Below are positions 43,559 through 53,318 of a stretch of DNA of 64,000 nucleotides, piece by piece. The position numbers and the translations under genes were made by a program. The stretch's first letter is position 1; every line of letters starts with the position of its first letter. The notes under the pieces are model-generated. The model was given only the letters and a program-made list of their open reading frames with translations, did not search any database and was not told the DNA's origin. Source of the stretch: an uncultured Gemmiger sp. (lineage in GTDB: Bacteria; Bacillota; Clostridia; Oscillospirales; Ruminococcaceae); contig CALWNP010000005.1 of assembly GCA_944382835.1 (NCBI GenBank), forward strand, positions 1 through 64,000. Direction: 5' to 3'.

Positions 43559-44493
43559 GTGAAGTGAAGAAGATCGCCACCCGCGACAGCTACGGCGCCG
43601 CCCTGGTGGAACTGGCCAAGGATCATCCCGACCTGGTGGTGCTGGACGCCGACCTGGCTGCCGCCACCAAGACCGGGGTTTTCAAAAAGGCCTATCCCGA
43701 CCGCCATTTTGACTGCGGCATTGCCGAGGGCAACATGATGGCGGCGGCTGCCGGCATGGCCGCCATGGGGCTGGTGCCCTTTGCCTCCAGCTTTGCTATG
43801 TTTGCGGCGGGCCGCGCCTTTGAACAGGTGCGCAACTCCATCGGCTATCCCCATCTGAACGTCAAGATCGGCGCCACCCACGGGGGCATCTCGGTGGGGG
43901 AGGACGGGGCTTCCCACCAGTGCTGTGAGGACTTTGCCCTCATGCGCTCCATCCCCGGTATGACGGTGCTCTGCCCGTCGGATGACGTGGAAGCCCGGGC
44001 CGCCGTCAAGGCTGCCTACGAGCACAAGGGACCCGTCTATCTGCGGTTCGGCCGCCTTGCACTGCCGGTGTTCCACGACGAGGCCAACTTCCATTTCGAG
44101 ATCGGCAAGGGGGAACAGCTCACCGAGGGCAATGATGTGGCCATCATCGCCACCGGCCTGGAGGTGAACGAAGCCCTTATTGCCGCCGAGCAGCTGAAGA
44201 ACGAGGGCATCCAGGCTCGGGTCATTAACCTCTGCACCGTCAAACCGCTGGACGAGGAGATTGTCCTCAAGGCAGCCCGGGAGTGCGGCGCTGTGGTCAC
44301 CTGTGAAGAGCACAGCGTCCTGGGTGGCTTGGGCGAAGCGGTGGCCGGGTTGCTGGGCGAACAGTGCCCCACCAAGATGCGCCGGGTTGGGGTGAAAGAT
44401 GTCTTCGGACATTCCGGCCCTGCCTGGGAACTGCTGGAGCAGTTCGGCCTGCGTTCTGACGCCATTGTGGCCGCAGTGAAGGAGCTGGTCTGA
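43555..44493 (+). CDS. tktC: Transketolase, C-terminal subunit
   Basis: The 312 aa protein carries the pyrimidine-binding domain (CGIAEGNMMAAAAGMA with the activating Glu) and the C-terminal domain of transketolase. It pairs with the preceding gene product, with which it is translationally coupled. Split transketolases of this type are usual in Firmicutes and archaea. It ends just before the rpe start. Confidence 0.93.
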   Translation: MSEVKKIATRDSYGAALVELAKDHPDLVVLDADLAAATKTGVFKKAYPDRHFDCGIAEGNMMAAAAGMAAMGLVPFASSFAMFAAGRAFEQVRNSIGYPHLNVKIGATHGGISVGEDGASHQCCEDFALMRSIPGMTVLCPSDDVEARAAVKAAYEHKGPVYLRFGRLALPVFHDEANFHFEIGKGEQLTEGNDVAIIATGLEVNEALIAAEQLKNEGIQARVINLCTVKPLDEEIVLKAARECGAVVTCEEHSVLGGLGEAVAGLLGEQCPTKMRRVGVKDVFGHSGPAWELLEQFGLRSDAIVAAVKELV

Positions 44494-44494
44494 G

Positions 44495-45184
44495 ATGATG
44501 GACCCCTGTCCGGCGGGTGCAAGCCCGCAGTTTGAACTGTGTGCCTCGATTCTGGCGGCGGACTTTGCCTGCCTGGCAAAGGACATCCGGGCCGCCGAAG
44601 CAGCCGGGGTGGACGCCTTCCACATTGACATCATGGACGGGCATTTTGTGCCTTCCATCTCCTTCGGTGTGGATATGGTGCGCACCATGCGCCGGCTGAC
44701 CCAAAAGCCGTTGGACGTGCATCTGATGGTAAAAAATCCCCTGGCCTTTGTGCCGGAACTGTCCCAGCTGAAGGTGGAACGGGTCTCGGTGCATTACGAG
44801 ATCCCCGGTGGCCCCGACAAAGCGTTACAGGCCATCTGTGATGCCGGGATGCAGGCGGGACTGGTGCTGAACCCCGAAACCGCCCCCACAGTGGCAGAGC
44901 CTTATCTGCCTTTGCTGCGTCAAATCCTGCTGATGACGGTGCAGCCGGGGCGAGGCGGTCAGCCCTACCTGCCCGGCAGCAACGAAAAGATCACCGCCCT
45001 GCACACCCTGCTGGAACAACACGGCAGCGGTGCTCTGATCCAGGTGGACGGGGGCATTACCTCCAAGACTCTGCCCGGGGCATACCGGGCAGGGGCGCGG
45101 AGCATTGTGGCCGGCAGCGCTGTCTTTGGCGGTGCCATTGGCCCGGGGGTGAAGGCCCTGCGGCAAAGCTGCCCGGCAAAATGA
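44495..45184 (+). CDS. rpe: Ribulose-phosphate 3-epimerase
   Basis: The 229 aa TIM-barrel protein interconverts ribulose 5-phosphate and xylulose 5-phosphate. The family motifs are ASILAADF at the start, HIDIMDGHFVPS with catalytic Asp, DVHLMV and VDGGI near the phosphate site. It is the last gene of the operon and makes xylulose 5-phosphate available to the phosphoketolase. AAGGAG lies upstream within the end of tktC. Confidence 0.93.
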   Translation: MMDPCPAGASPQFELCASILAADFACLAKDIRAAEAAGVDAFHIDIMDGHFVPSISFGVDMVRTMRRLTQKPLDVHLMVKNPLAFVPELSQLKVERVSVHYEIPGGPDKALQAICDAGMQAGLVLNPETAPTVAEPYLPLLRQILLMTVQPGRGGQPYLPGSNEKITALHTLLEQHGSGALIQVDGGITSKTLPGAYRAGARSIVAGSAVFGGAIGPGVKALRQSCPAK

Positions 45185-45248
45185 GTCGGTCAGATAGAAA
45201 AATTCCGATTGCAGTCCTATTCCATTTTCTCTGAACGTTTTTCTCTCC

Positions 45249-45314
45249 AACCAAAAACTCCCTCTGCGGCAGGCCGTGCAACTGCACGACTGATCACAGA
45301 GGGAGTTTTTGGTT
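45249..45314. terminator. Bidirectional terminator between rpe and the ROK gene
   Basis: An 18-base perfect stem (45249-45266 with 45297-45314) with A/T-rich ends encloses a GTGCA-ACT-TGCAC-like inner hairpin. It gives a U-tract in both directions and separates convergent genes. Confidence 0.85.
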
Positions 45315-45332
45315 GATGGAAGCAAGCTGCGG

Positions 45333-46466
45333 TCACAGCTGTTCCAGAAATAGATTGATGAAGTTCAGGGCCACCCCCAGGGAGGCGGCATGCTTGGGAT
45401 AGTGGCAGAGATGGACGTATTCGGCGTCCTCGTCAAAGGGGTCCCGCTCCGCTGTCAGCCGGCGCAGTTCGGGCAGGTAGGGGGGAAGGTACTGAGCCAG
45501 ATACCCGCCCAGCACAATGTTGCAGTCCAGCGTCATCCGGATGATACACAGCCCTTGGGCCAGATGCTGCAGATAGTCATTCCACAGGGTGATATAGGCC
45601 GGTGTTCCGGCGGCCAGTCCCTCAAAAAAGTGCTCCACCGTGATGCCCAGATCGGTGGAAATGCGGGCGGAGGAACAGTAGGCTTCCAGACAGCCCTGCT
45701 TGCCGCACTGGCAGCGGAGCCCCCCGGGCTGTACGCAGATGTGCCCGAACTCGGCACTGCGGCCGTTCTGGCCGGTATAGGGGGCACCGTTCATCAGCAC
45801 CGCCCCGCCTACGCCGCCTTCCAGCGAGAGATAGGCCATGCTGACCTTCTCCTGCCGGGCAAACCATTCGGCATAGCCGCCGCTGGTGGCATCGTTGCTG
45901 AAGATGGTGGGGTAGGGGATGGCGTCGGTCAGCGGCTGCAAATCCAGATCCTGCAGGTGCATGGTGGGGGCCGCCAGGATGCGGGTGCACTCGGCGTTGA
46001 GAATGGCGGGCAGCGCAATGCCAACCCCCAGCAGTTTGTCCCGGTTGAGGCCAAAATCGGTCAGGAAGGACTCGATCTCGGCGGCCATATACCGCCCCAG
46101 CTCCGCCAGATGGTTGGTGCGGGGGTGGGTGCTCTTGCGGTAGGCGATCTCCTGCAGGCGAAGGTTGGCGGCCAGAATGCGGAAATGATCCCCCGATACC
46201 GAAACCCCCAGGGCAAAGCGGGCATTCTCCGCAACCGTCAGGCGCAGCGCCCGCCGGCCTCCGGTGGAGGCGCTCATGCCGTCGGGGCGTACCAGTTCCG
46301 CCCGCAGCAGTTCGGTCAGGTTCTGGTGCACCGTGGGCAGGCTGATTTTCAGATCGTCCGAGATCTCCTGCTTGGAGCGTCCGACCGGGGCGTTGTACAG
46401 GTAACGATAGATGTTGTTTCGGGTGAGACGGCGGCGTTCGGTTGCCGTCTGGTGGAGCTTTTCCAT
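45333..46466 (-). CDS. ROK-family transcriptional repressor (XylR-like)
   Basis: The 377 aa protein has an N-terminal winged helix (RSKQEISDDLKISLPTVHQN) and a ROK sugar-kinase-like domain with the zinc motif CQCGKQGCLEAYC and SLEGGVGGAV. It probably binds xylose or a derivative and releases DNA. It lies between, and divergent or convergent to, two operons that carry the same 9-6-9 inverted repeat at their start sites, its likely operators. It has its own promoter at 46516-46544. Confidence 0.88.
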   Translation of the reverse strand: MEKLHQTATERRRLTRNNIYRYLYNAPVGRSKQEISDDLKISLPTVHQNLTELLRAELVRPDGMSASTGGRRALRLTVAENARFALGVSVSGDHFRILAANLRLQEIAYRKSTHPRTNHLAELGRYMAAEIESFLTDFGLNRDKLLGVGIALPAILNAECTRILAAPTMHLQDLDLQPLTDAIPYPTIFSNDATSGGYAEWFARQEKVSMAYLSLEGGVGGAVLMNGAPYTGQNGRSAEFGHICVQPGGLRCQCGKQGCLEAYCSSARISTDLGITVEHFFEGLAAGTPAYITLWNDYLQHLAQGLCIIRMTLDCNIVLGGYLAQYLPPYLPELRRLTAERDPFDEDAEYVHLCHYPKHAASLGVALNFINLFLEQL

Positions 46467-46515
46467 AAAAATCCTCTTCGCTTTTTTCTAAATGTTCCGA
46501 GATGTGTTCTATTTA

Positions 46516-46544
46516 ATCCTAGCGGAGCCGGAGGCAAAAGTCAA
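46516..46544 (-). promoter_or_regulatory. ROK gene promoter
   Basis: TTGACT (46539-46544) and TAGGAT (46516-46521) with a 17-base spacer. No copy of the 9-6-9 repeat overlaps it. Confidence 0.6.
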
Positions 46545-46607
46545 CAAAAGTAGAAGTTTTGTCGATAAGATATAGATGAAATAAAAATCTTTTGTGAAGT
46601 TTGGCTG

Positions 46608-46665
46608 TTGACAGAAGGGGGACAAACACGGTATGATGTAAAAAGAGCTTCTATAAAAGAGCTTT
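46608..46665 (+). promoter_or_regulatory. xylB promoter and ROK-type operator
   Basis: TTGACA (46608-46613), 18 bases, TATGAT (46632-46637). Four bases later comes AAAGAGCTT-CTATAA-AAGAGCTTT (46642-46665), an imperfect version of the repeat before the DUF4867 operon. Confidence 0.75.
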
Positions 46666-46695
46666 ACTGAAGTGCAAGGGGAAGGCGGAATCGTC

Positions 46696-48180
46696 ATGTT
46701 ATACATCGGAGTTGATCTGGGTACCTCGGCCTGCAAGTTTTTGCTGGTGGATGACGCCGGCAAGGTCTGCAATCAGGTCAGCCGGGAATACCCGCTGAGC
46801 ATGCCGCACACCGGTTGGAGCGAGCAGGACCCGGCCGGCTGGTGGAAGGCCTGTATGGACGGCATCCCGGCCCTGCTGGAGGGCTTTGACGCAAAGCAGG
46901 TGCAGGGCATCGGCATCGGCGGTCAGATGCACGGTCTGGTGGCGCTGGACGCCCAGGACAAGGTGCTGCGCCCCGCCATTCTCTGGAATGACGGTCGCAC
47001 CGCCAAGGAGACCGACTACCTCAACAATGAGATTGGCCGGGAAACACTGAGCAAATACACCGGCAACATTGCTTTTGCCGGTTTCACCGCTCCCAAACTC
47101 CTCTGGATGAAGGCCAACGAGCCGGAACTGTTCGGGAAGATCGCCAAGATCATGCTGCCGAAGGATTATCTGGTCTACCGGATGACCGGCGTTCATGCCA
47201 CCGACTACTCCGACGCATCGGGCATGCTGCTTCTCGATGTGGAGCACAAGTGCTGGAGCAAGGAGATGTGCGAAATCTGCGGCGTCCAGCCCGAGTGGCT
47301 GGCCAAGCTGTATGAGAGCTGGGAGTTTGTGGGCAACCTGAAGCCGGAGGTGGCGGCGGCGCTGGGCCTGCCGGAGAGTGTCAAGGTGTGTGCCGGCGCC
47401 GGGGACAACGCCGCGGCGGCCGTGGGCACCGGAACGGTGGGCAACGGCAGCTGCAACATCAGCCTGGGCACCTCGGGCACCATCTTCATCAGTAGCGACA
47501 AGTTCGGTGTGGACGACACCAACAGCCTGCATGCCTTCGCCCATGCCGACGGCGGCTGGCATCTGATGGGCTGCATGCTGTCGGCGGCCAGCTGCAACAA
47601 GTGGTGGATGGATGACATTCTCAAGGTGACCGACAAGGATTACCCGGCAGAACAGGCCCCCATCACTGAGGACAAGCTGGGCCGCAACAAGGTCTTCTTC
47701 CTGCCCTACCTCATGGGCGAACGCAGCCCCATCAACGACACCGACGCCCGCGGCACCCTCATCGGGCTGAGCATGGACACCACCCGGGCCGACATCACCC
47801 AGGCAGTGATGGAGGGCGTCTCCTTTGCCATCCGGGACTGCTACGAGGTGGCCAAGTCCCTGGGGGTCCAGATTCCCCGGTCCAACATCTGCGGCGGCGG
47901 TGCCAAGAGCCCGCTGTGGTGCACCATCATGGCCAACGTGCTGGGCATTCCGCTGGACATTCTGGTGACCGAGCAGGGCCCGGGCTACGGCGGCGCGCTG
48001 CTGGCCATGGTCTGCTGTGGCCGGTACGCCAGCGTTAAGGAAGCCACCGATGAGCTGGTGCATGTGAGCCGGACCATCCAGCCCGATGCCGAGCTCACCG
48101 CCCGGTATGAGGAACGGTACCAGAAGTTCAAGCAGATTTACCCCACCTGCAAGGCCCTGTTCAAAGAACTGGCCAAGTGA
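46696..48180 (+). CDS. xylB: Xylulokinase
   Basis: The protein (494 aa) is an FGGY kinase with the N-terminal phosphate loop YIGVDLGTSACK, the sugar-site motif GQMHGLVALD and the C-terminal GGGAKSPLW nucleotide motif. It phosphorylates D-xylulose to xylulose 5-phosphate. It heads an operon with a FucI-like isomerase and phosphoketolase. ATG 46696 follows GAAGGCGGA; the frame begins eight codons earlier in the leader. Confidence 0.93.
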   Translation: MLYIGVDLGTSACKFLLVDDAGKVCNQVSREYPLSMPHTGWSEQDPAGWWKACMDGIPALLEGFDAKQVQGIGIGGQMHGLVALDAQDKVLRPAILWNDGRTAKETDYLNNEIGRETLSKYTGNIAFAGFTAPKLLWMKANEPELFGKIAKIMLPKDYLVYRMTGVHATDYSDASGMLLLDVEHKCWSKEMCEICGVQPEWLAKLYESWEFVGNLKPEVAAALGLPESVKVCAGAGDNAAAAVGTGTVGNGSCNISLGTSGTIFISSDKFGVDDTNSLHAFAHADGGWHLMGCMLSAASCNKWWMDDILKVTDKDYPAEQAPITEDKLGRNKVFFLPYLMGERSPINDTDARGTLIGLSMDTTRADITQAVMEGVSFAIRDCYEVAKSLGVQIPRSNICGGGAKSPLWCTIMANVLGIPLDILVTEQGPGYGGALLAMVCCGRYASVKEATDELVHVSRTIQPDAELTARYEERYQKFKQIYPTCKALFKELAK

Positions 48181-48237
48181 GTTGAAATCCCCATTGAAAA
48201 AAGGTTTGTAACCCCAAAAGAAACGGAGGAAACGATT

Positions 48238-49728
48238 ATGCAATCCACCAATATTCCCGAAGTACGGCTGGGCCTGATCGCGGTCAGCCGTGACTGCTTC
48301 CCCATCGCGCTGTCCACCCAGCGGCGTCAGAACATCGTGGCCGCCTGCAAGGCCAAGGGCTTCGAGCCCTACGAGTGCAGCGTCACGGTGGAGAACGAGG
48401 CCGATATGGAGAAGGCACTGGAAGAGGTCAAGGGCGCCGGCTGCAACGCTCTGACTGTTTTCCTGGGCAACTTCGGCCCCGAGACCCCCGAAACCCTGAT
48501 CGCCAAGTTCTTTGATGGCCCCTGCATGTATGTGGCGGCTGCCGAAGGCGACGGCGACATGATCAACGGCCGCGGCGACGCCTACTGCGGCATGCTGAAC
48601 TGCTCCTACAATCTGGGCATGCGTCATCTGGCCGCCTACATCCCCGAGTACCCGGTGGGCACCGCCGAGGAGCTGGCGGACAAGATCATCGAGTTTGTCC
48701 CCATTGCCCGCACCCTGATCGGGGTGAGCAACCTGAAGATCATCACCTTCGGACCCCGTCCCCAGGACTTCTTCGCCTGCAACGCACCCATCAAGGGGCT
48801 GTATGAGCTGGGCGTTGAGATCGAGGAAAACAGCGAGCTGGATCTGCTGGTCTCCTACAAGGCCCATGCCAACGATCCCCGAATCCCGGAAGTCTGCGCC
48901 GATATGGCGGCCGAGATGGGCGAAGGCAACTACTATCCCGAGCTGTCCGCCCGGATGGCCCAGTTCGAGCTGACCCTGCTGGATTGGGCCGAAGCCCACA
49001 AGGGCAGCAAGAAGTATGTGGCCTTTGCCGACAAATGCTGGCCGGCCTTCCCCAGCCAGTTCGGTTTTGAGCCCTGCTATGTGAACTCCCGCCTGGCCAG
49101 CCGCGGCATCCCGGTCTCCTGCGAGGTGGATATCTACGGCGCCCTGAGCGAGTACATCGGCATGTGTGTCTCCGGCGATACCGTGACCCTGCTGGACATC
49201 AACAACAGCGTGCCCAAGTACATCTACGACGAGGACATCGCCGGCAAGTTCGATTACAAGCTCACCGATACCTTCATGGGCTTCCATTGCGGCAACACCC
49301 CGTCCTGCAAGATGTGCGCCAACCGCGCAGTGAAGTACCAGCTGATCCAGCACCGTCTGCTGGAGCCGGAAGGAAGCGATCCGGACTTCACTCGCGGCAC
49401 CCTGGAAGGGGACATTGCGCCGTCCGACATCACCTTCTACCGCCTGCAGTGTGACAGCGAGGGCGTGCTGCGTGCCTATGTGGCCGAGGGCGAGGTTCTG
49501 CCGGTGGCAACCCGGAGCTTCGGCGGCATTGGTGTCTTCGCCATTCCCGAGATGGGCCGGTTCTACCGCCATGTGCTGATCCAGAAGCGTTACCCGCACC
49601 ACGGCGCGGTGGCCTTTGCCCATTGCGGCAAGGCACTGTTCGAGGTCTTCAAGTTCCTGGGCATCGGTGACATTGCTTACAACCAGCCCAAGAGCCTGCC
49701 CTATCCCACTGAAAACCCCTTCGCCTGA
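48238..49728 (+). CDS. L-fucose/L-arabinose isomerase-family protein
   Basis: The 496 aa protein has the three-domain FucI/AraA-like fold. Candidate metal ligands are Glu in [12 protein letters not shown] and the Asp in LLDINN and a late His in [10 protein letters not shown]. It has several cysteines (KMCANRAV) not typical of classical AraA. It lies between xylB and phosphoketolase, where a xylose or arabinose isomerase would be expected; neither xylA nor araA is seen in this window. A ketose-forming role for pentoses is therefore likely, but the sugar is unproven. Confidence 0.75.
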   Translation: MQSTNIPEVRLGLIAVSRDCFPIALSTQRRQNIVAACKAKGFEPYECSVTVENEADMEKALEEVKGAGCNALTVFLGNFGPETPETLIAKFFDGPCMYVAAAEGDGDMINGRGDAYCGMLNCSYNLGMRHLAAYIPEYPVGTAEELADKIIEFVPIARTLIGVSNLKIITFGPRPQDFFACNAPIKGLYELGVEIEENSELDLLVSYKAHANDPRIPEVCADMAAEMGEGNYYPELSARMAQFELTLLDWAEAHKGSKKYVAFADKCWPAFPSQFGFEPCYVNSRLASRGIPVSCEVDIYGALSEYIGMCVSGDTVTLLDINNSVPKYIYDEDIAGKFDYKLTDTFMGFHCGNTPSCKMCANRAVKYQLIQHRLLEPEGSDPDFTRGTLEGDIAPSDITFYRLQCDSEGVLRAYVAEGEVLPVATRSFGGIGVFAIPEMGRFYRHVLIQKRYPHHGAVAFAHCGKALFEVFKFLGIGDIAYNQPKSLPYPTENPFA

Positions 49729-49760
49729 GTTTTGGCGAAAAACAAGGAGGAATATCATCT

Positions 49761-52124
49761 ATGAGCCTTTCCAACGAAGAGCTGCAGAAGATTAACGCTT
49801 ACTGGCGTGCCGCCAACTATCTGGCTGCTGGTCAGCTTTATCTGCTGGATAACCCGCTTCTGCGCCGTCCGCTGACCCGTGACGATGTTAAAAAGAAGAT
49901 CGTCGGCCACTGGGGCACCGTTCCCGGCCAGAACTTTGTCTATGTTCATCTGAACCGGGTCATCAAGAAGTATGACCAGGATCTCATCCTGATCTCCGGC
50001 CCGGGCCATGGCGGCAACTTTTTTGTGGCCAACGCCTACCTGGATGGCACTTACAGCGAAGTGTACCCCAACATCAGCCAGGATGAAGAGGGGATGAAGC
50101 GGCTGTTCAAACAGTTCAGCTTCCCCGGCGGCATCTCCAGCCATGTGGCGCCCGAAACTCCAGGTTCCATCAACGAAGGCGGCGAGCTGGGCTATTCCAT
50201 CGCCCATGCCTTCGGTGCAGTTTTCGACAACCCCGACCTGATCGCCGCCGTGACGGTGGGCGATGGCGAGGCCGAGACCGGACCTCTGGCCACCAGCTGG
50301 CAGTCCAACAAGTTCCTCAACCCCAAGGGGGATGGCGCCGTGCTGCCCATCCTGCACCTGAACGGGTATAAGATTTCCAACCCCACCATCTTCGGCCGGA
50401 TGACCCACGAGGAAATCGAGCATTTCTTCCTGGGCTGCTCCTGGAAGCCCTACTTTGTGGAGGGCGACGACCCCATGACGATGCACGCCAAGATGGCCGA
50501 CACCCTGGACACCGTCATCGAGGAAATCCACGACATCCAGCGCCGTGCCCGCGCCGGCGAGGAGATGGGCCACATCCAGTGGCCGATGATCGTGCTGCGC
50601 ACCCCCAAGGGCTGGACCGGCCCCAAAGTGGTGGACGGCAAGCCCATCGAGGGCACCTTCCGTGCCCATCAGGTGCCCATCGACATCACTCTGGGCACTC
50701 CCAACCAGGAAGAGCATCTGAAGCAGATCGAGGAATGGCTGCGCAGCTACCGTCCCGAAGAGCTGTTTGACGAAAAGGGCCGTCTGATCCCCGAACTGCA
50801 GGAGCTGGCTCCCAAGGGCGACCGCCGCATTGCGGCCAACCCCCATGCCAACGGCGGCAAGCTGCTGCGGGATCTGCGCACTCCCGATTTCAAGGACTAC
50901 GCTGTGGATCTGCCCGCCCCCGGCAGTGTGGAAAAACAGGATATGATCGAGCTGGGCGGCTACATCCGCGATCTGTTCCGCCTCAACGCTGATGCCAAGA
51001 ACTTCCGCATCTTCGGACCCGACGAGACCATGTCCAACCGTCTGTACAAGTGCTTCGAAGCCACCAACCGTGACTGGAACTCCACCATGGTGCCCGGCGA
51101 CGAATTCCTGTCCAGCGACGGACGGATCATGGACTCCATGCTCTCCGAGCATATGTGCGAGGGCTGGCTGGAAGGCTACCTGCTCACCGGCCGCCACGGC
51201 TTCTTCGCCTCCTACGAGAGCTTCATCCGCGTGGTGGACTCCATGGTGGCCCAGCACGCCAAGTGGCTCAAGGTCTGCAACCAGCTGCCCTGGCGTCAGA
51301 GCATCGCTTCTCTGAACCTGATCCTCTCCTCCAACGTCTGGCAGCAGGACCACAACGGCTTTACCCATCAGGACCCCGGCTTCCTGGACCACATCGCCAA
51401 CAAGAAGGCCGATGTCGTCCGGCTGTATCTGCCGCCGGATGCCAACTGCCTGCTCTCCTGCTTCGATCACTGCATCCGCAGCCGGGACTATGTCAACGTG
51501 CTGGTCACCTCCAAGCATCCCCGTCCCCAGTGGCTGACCATGGAACAGGCGGTCAAGCACTGCACTCAGGGCGTCGGCATCTGGGAGTGGGCCTCCAACG
51601 ACGCTGGCGAGGAGCCGGACATCGTCATGGCCTGCTGCGGCGACACCCCCACCCTGGAAACTCTGGCCGCTGTCAGCATCCTGCGCAAGGCGCTGCCCGA
51701 GGTCAAGATCCGTGTGGTCAACGTGGTGGACCTGATGAAGCTGGAGCCCAACACCAAGCATCCCCATGGTCTGTCCGATGCCGACTACAACGCGCTGTTC
51801 ACCAAGGACAAGCCCATCATCTTCGCCTTCCACGGCTATCCGACCCTGATCCACGAGCTGACCTATGACCGGGCCAACCGCAACCTCAGCGTCCATGGCT
51901 ACCAGGAAGAGGGCACCATCACCACTCCCTTCGACATGCGTGTCCAGAACGAGATCGACCGCTTCCACCTGGTCAAGGATGCGGTGCTGCACCTGCCCCA
52001 GCTGGGCAACCGCGGCGCCTACCTGGTTCAGGAGATGAACGACAAGCTGGTGGAGCACAAGAACTACATCCACGAGGTTGGTCAGGACCTGCCCGAAATC
52101 CTCAACTGGAAATGGGGCGAATGA
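49761..52124 (+). CDS. xfp: Xylulose-5-phosphate/fructose-6-phosphate phosphoketolase
   Basis: The 787 aa thiamine-diphosphate enzyme splits xylulose 5-phosphate (and often fructose 6-phosphate) with phosphate into acetyl phosphate and glyceraldehyde 3-phosphate. Family segments are [18 protein letters not shown], the TPP motif [20 protein letters not shown] and the C-terminal [15 protein letters not shown]. The length is that of the full family. It is the last gene of the xylB operon, with AAGGAGG upstream and a strong terminator downstream; abundant codon bias suggests high expression. Confidence 0.95.
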   Translation: MSLSNEELQKINAYWRAANYLAAGQLYLLDNPLLRRPLTRDDVKKKIVGHWGTVPGQNFVYVHLNRVIKKYDQDLILISGPGHGGNFFVANAYLDGTYSEVYPNISQDEEGMKRLFKQFSFPGGISSHVAPETPGSINEGGELGYSIAHAFGAVFDNPDLIAAVTVGDGEAETGPLATSWQSNKFLNPKGDGAVLPILHLNGYKISNPTIFGRMTHEEIEHFFLGCSWKPYFVEGDDPMTMHAKMADTLDTVIEEIHDIQRRARAGEEMGHIQWPMIVLRTPKGWTGPKVVDGKPIEGTFRAHQVPIDITLGTPNQEEHLKQIEEWLRSYRPEELFDEKGRLIPELQELAPKGDRRIAANPHANGGKLLRDLRTPDFKDYAVDLPAPGSVEKQDMIELGGYIRDLFRLNADAKNFRIFGPDETMSNRLYKCFEATNRDWNSTMVPGDEFLSSDGRIMDSMLSEHMCEGWLEGYLLTGRHGFFASYESFIRVVDSMVAQHAKWLKVCNQLPWRQSIASLNLILSSNVWQQDHNGFTHQDPGFLDHIANKKADVVRLYLPPDANCLLSCFDHCIRSRDYVNVLVTSKHPRPQWLTMEQAVKHCTQGVGIWEWASNDAGEEPDIVMACCGDTPTLETLAAVSILRKALPEVKIRVVNVVDLMKLEPNTKHPHGLSDADYNALFTKDKPIIFAFHGYPTLIHELTYDRANRNLSVHGYQEEGTITTPFDMRVQNEIDRFHLVKDAVLHLPQLGNRGAYLVQEMNDKLVEHKNYIHEVGQDLPEILNWKWGE

Positions 52125-52155
52125 TTCGGCTGACCGAATCCTGAAACAAAACGCC

Positions 52156-52193
52156 TGCGGGGGCGCTCCCAAACGGAGCGCCCCCGCATTTTT
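52156..52193. terminator. Bidirectional terminator after phosphoketolase
   Basis: A 14-base GC-rich stem (52156-52169 with 52175-52188) is followed by TTTTTC on the plus strand and a TTTTGTTT run on the minus strand, serving both xfp and the LysR gene. Confidence 0.85.
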
Positions 52194-52222
52194 CTGCCTT
52201 GCATCAGTGCAGCGGCAGTCTC

Positions 52223-53101
52223 TTATTGCCGGGCCACCCGCAGGGCGATTTCCAGAAACTGTTTCAGCAGGGGACTGGCGACGTTTTTGGAATGGATCAT
52301 GCCGTAGGGCAGGGGCACGGTGCCCTTCAGCGGCAGAAAGACCAGGGAGGGATCGTGCAGCGACGGTGCGGGCAGGAGGGAACAGCCGTACCCCGCCCGG
52401 ACCAGGGTCAGAATCACCTGGGAGCTCTCGCAGATGTGCAGGTGTTCAGGAACAATGCGCCGGGCGATCCGGTGCTGCAGCTCCACCACCTGGGCCGGAA
52501 GATCATAGGAGTCACAGAAGACAAAATGCTGTGTGAGAAGCTCGTCCAGGGCGATCTGCCGGTTTTGGGCCAGGGGATGGCCGGCGGGCAGAACACAGCA
52601 CAGCGGAATCTTCCGCAGCTCGGTAAAGTGCATCTGGCTCTTGGTGGGCAGGTTCTCTTGAAAGCCGAACAGCACATCCAACTCCCCCTGGTAAAACAGG
52701 TCCCACAAAGAGCGGTGGGGGATGCTTTTGAGGAAGGGATGAAAGTCGGCAATCTCTTCCCGGCAGACCCGCAGGATGTCGGTCATCAGCGGCAGGTCGT
52801 TTTCCCCCTCGCAGCCGATGGTCAGCACCTGGGGATGGGCGTTGCTGTGGTGGCGAATCTTGGCGGTGGCCATCTTGAGCTGCCCCAGAATGTGCTTGGC
52901 GTGCTCCAGAAAGATGGTCCCCTCCGGCGTCAGGGTGACGGTGCGGGTGGTGCGGAAAAAGAGCTTGGTGTTCAGCTCTTCCTCCAGTGAATGGATCTGC
53001 CGGGACACCGCTGATTGGGTGACGTTCAAAAGGGAAGCGGCCCGGGCAAAGTTCAGGGTTTCGGCCACCCGGATAAAGCTTTCCAGCTGCTGGATGTTCA
53101 T
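52223..53101 (-). CDS. LysR-family transcriptional regulator
   Basis: The 292 aa protein has the N-terminal LysR winged helix (FARAASLLNVTQSAVSRQI) and a two-lobed effector domain. It is divergent from the giant activase-like gene and likely controls it and itself; the intergenic region has an AT-rich dyad over its -10 box. The effector is unknown. GGAGGTGAAGGA sets the ATG. Confidence 0.9.
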   Translation of the reverse strand: MNIQQLESFIRVAETLNFARAASLLNVTQSAVSRQIHSLEEELNTKLFFRTTRTVTLTPEGTIFLEHAKHILGQLKMATAKIRHHSNAHPQVLTIGCEGENDLPLMTDILRVCREEIADFHPFLKSIPHRSLWDLFYQGELDVLFGFQENLPTKSQMHFTELRKIPLCCVLPAGHPLAQNRQIALDELLTQHFVFCDSYDLPAQVVELQHRIARRIVPEHLHICESSQVILTLVRAGYGCSLLPAPSLHDPSLVFLPLKGTVPLPYGMIHSKNVASPLLKQFLEIALRVARQ

Positions 53102-53135
53102 TCCTTCACCTCCGATTATTGCGATTCTGGAATGA

Positions 53136-53164
53136 ATAATACCATTTTTTCACTTCTATTTCAA
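53136..53164 (-). promoter_or_regulatory. LysR gene promoter with dyad
   Basis: TTGAAA (53159-53164) and TATTAT (53136-53141), 17 bases apart. The region 53115-53140 contains nested arms ATTATT...AATAAT and ATTC-TG-GAAT, a candidate autoregulatory site. Confidence 0.6.
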
Positions 53165-53194
53165 CAAAAATCATGGTTTAATAAACATGTAGGA

Positions 53195-53223
53195 CGGTCG
53201 AATTATGGCAATCCCGGTCGAAT
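53195..53223. repeat. Direct repeat in the LysR-activase gap
   Basis: CGGTCGAAT occurs at 53195-53203 and 53215-53223, a 20-base period (two helical turns); the second copy also sits in TCCCG-GTCGAAT-CGGGA. It may be the activator site for the activase gene, whose own promoter is not clear. Confidence 0.4.
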
Positions 53224-53318
53224 CGGGAGTGGCACACTGAACCCGTCCTTTTCTGTGTGCAAAAGAGAAGAATCTGCCGTCCCTTGTGGGCGGCCAAGTG
53301 GGAGAAAGAGCAAATACC

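Noticed and set aside
46699..49758. Long minus-strand frame opposite xylB and the isomerase
   Set aside because: It is a shadow; no start signals and no recognisable domains.
53195..53223. CGGTCGAAT pair as a CRISPR or mobile-element remnant
   Set aside because: Only two copies at a 20-base period, with no array, spacers or transposase nearby; a regulatory site is simpler.
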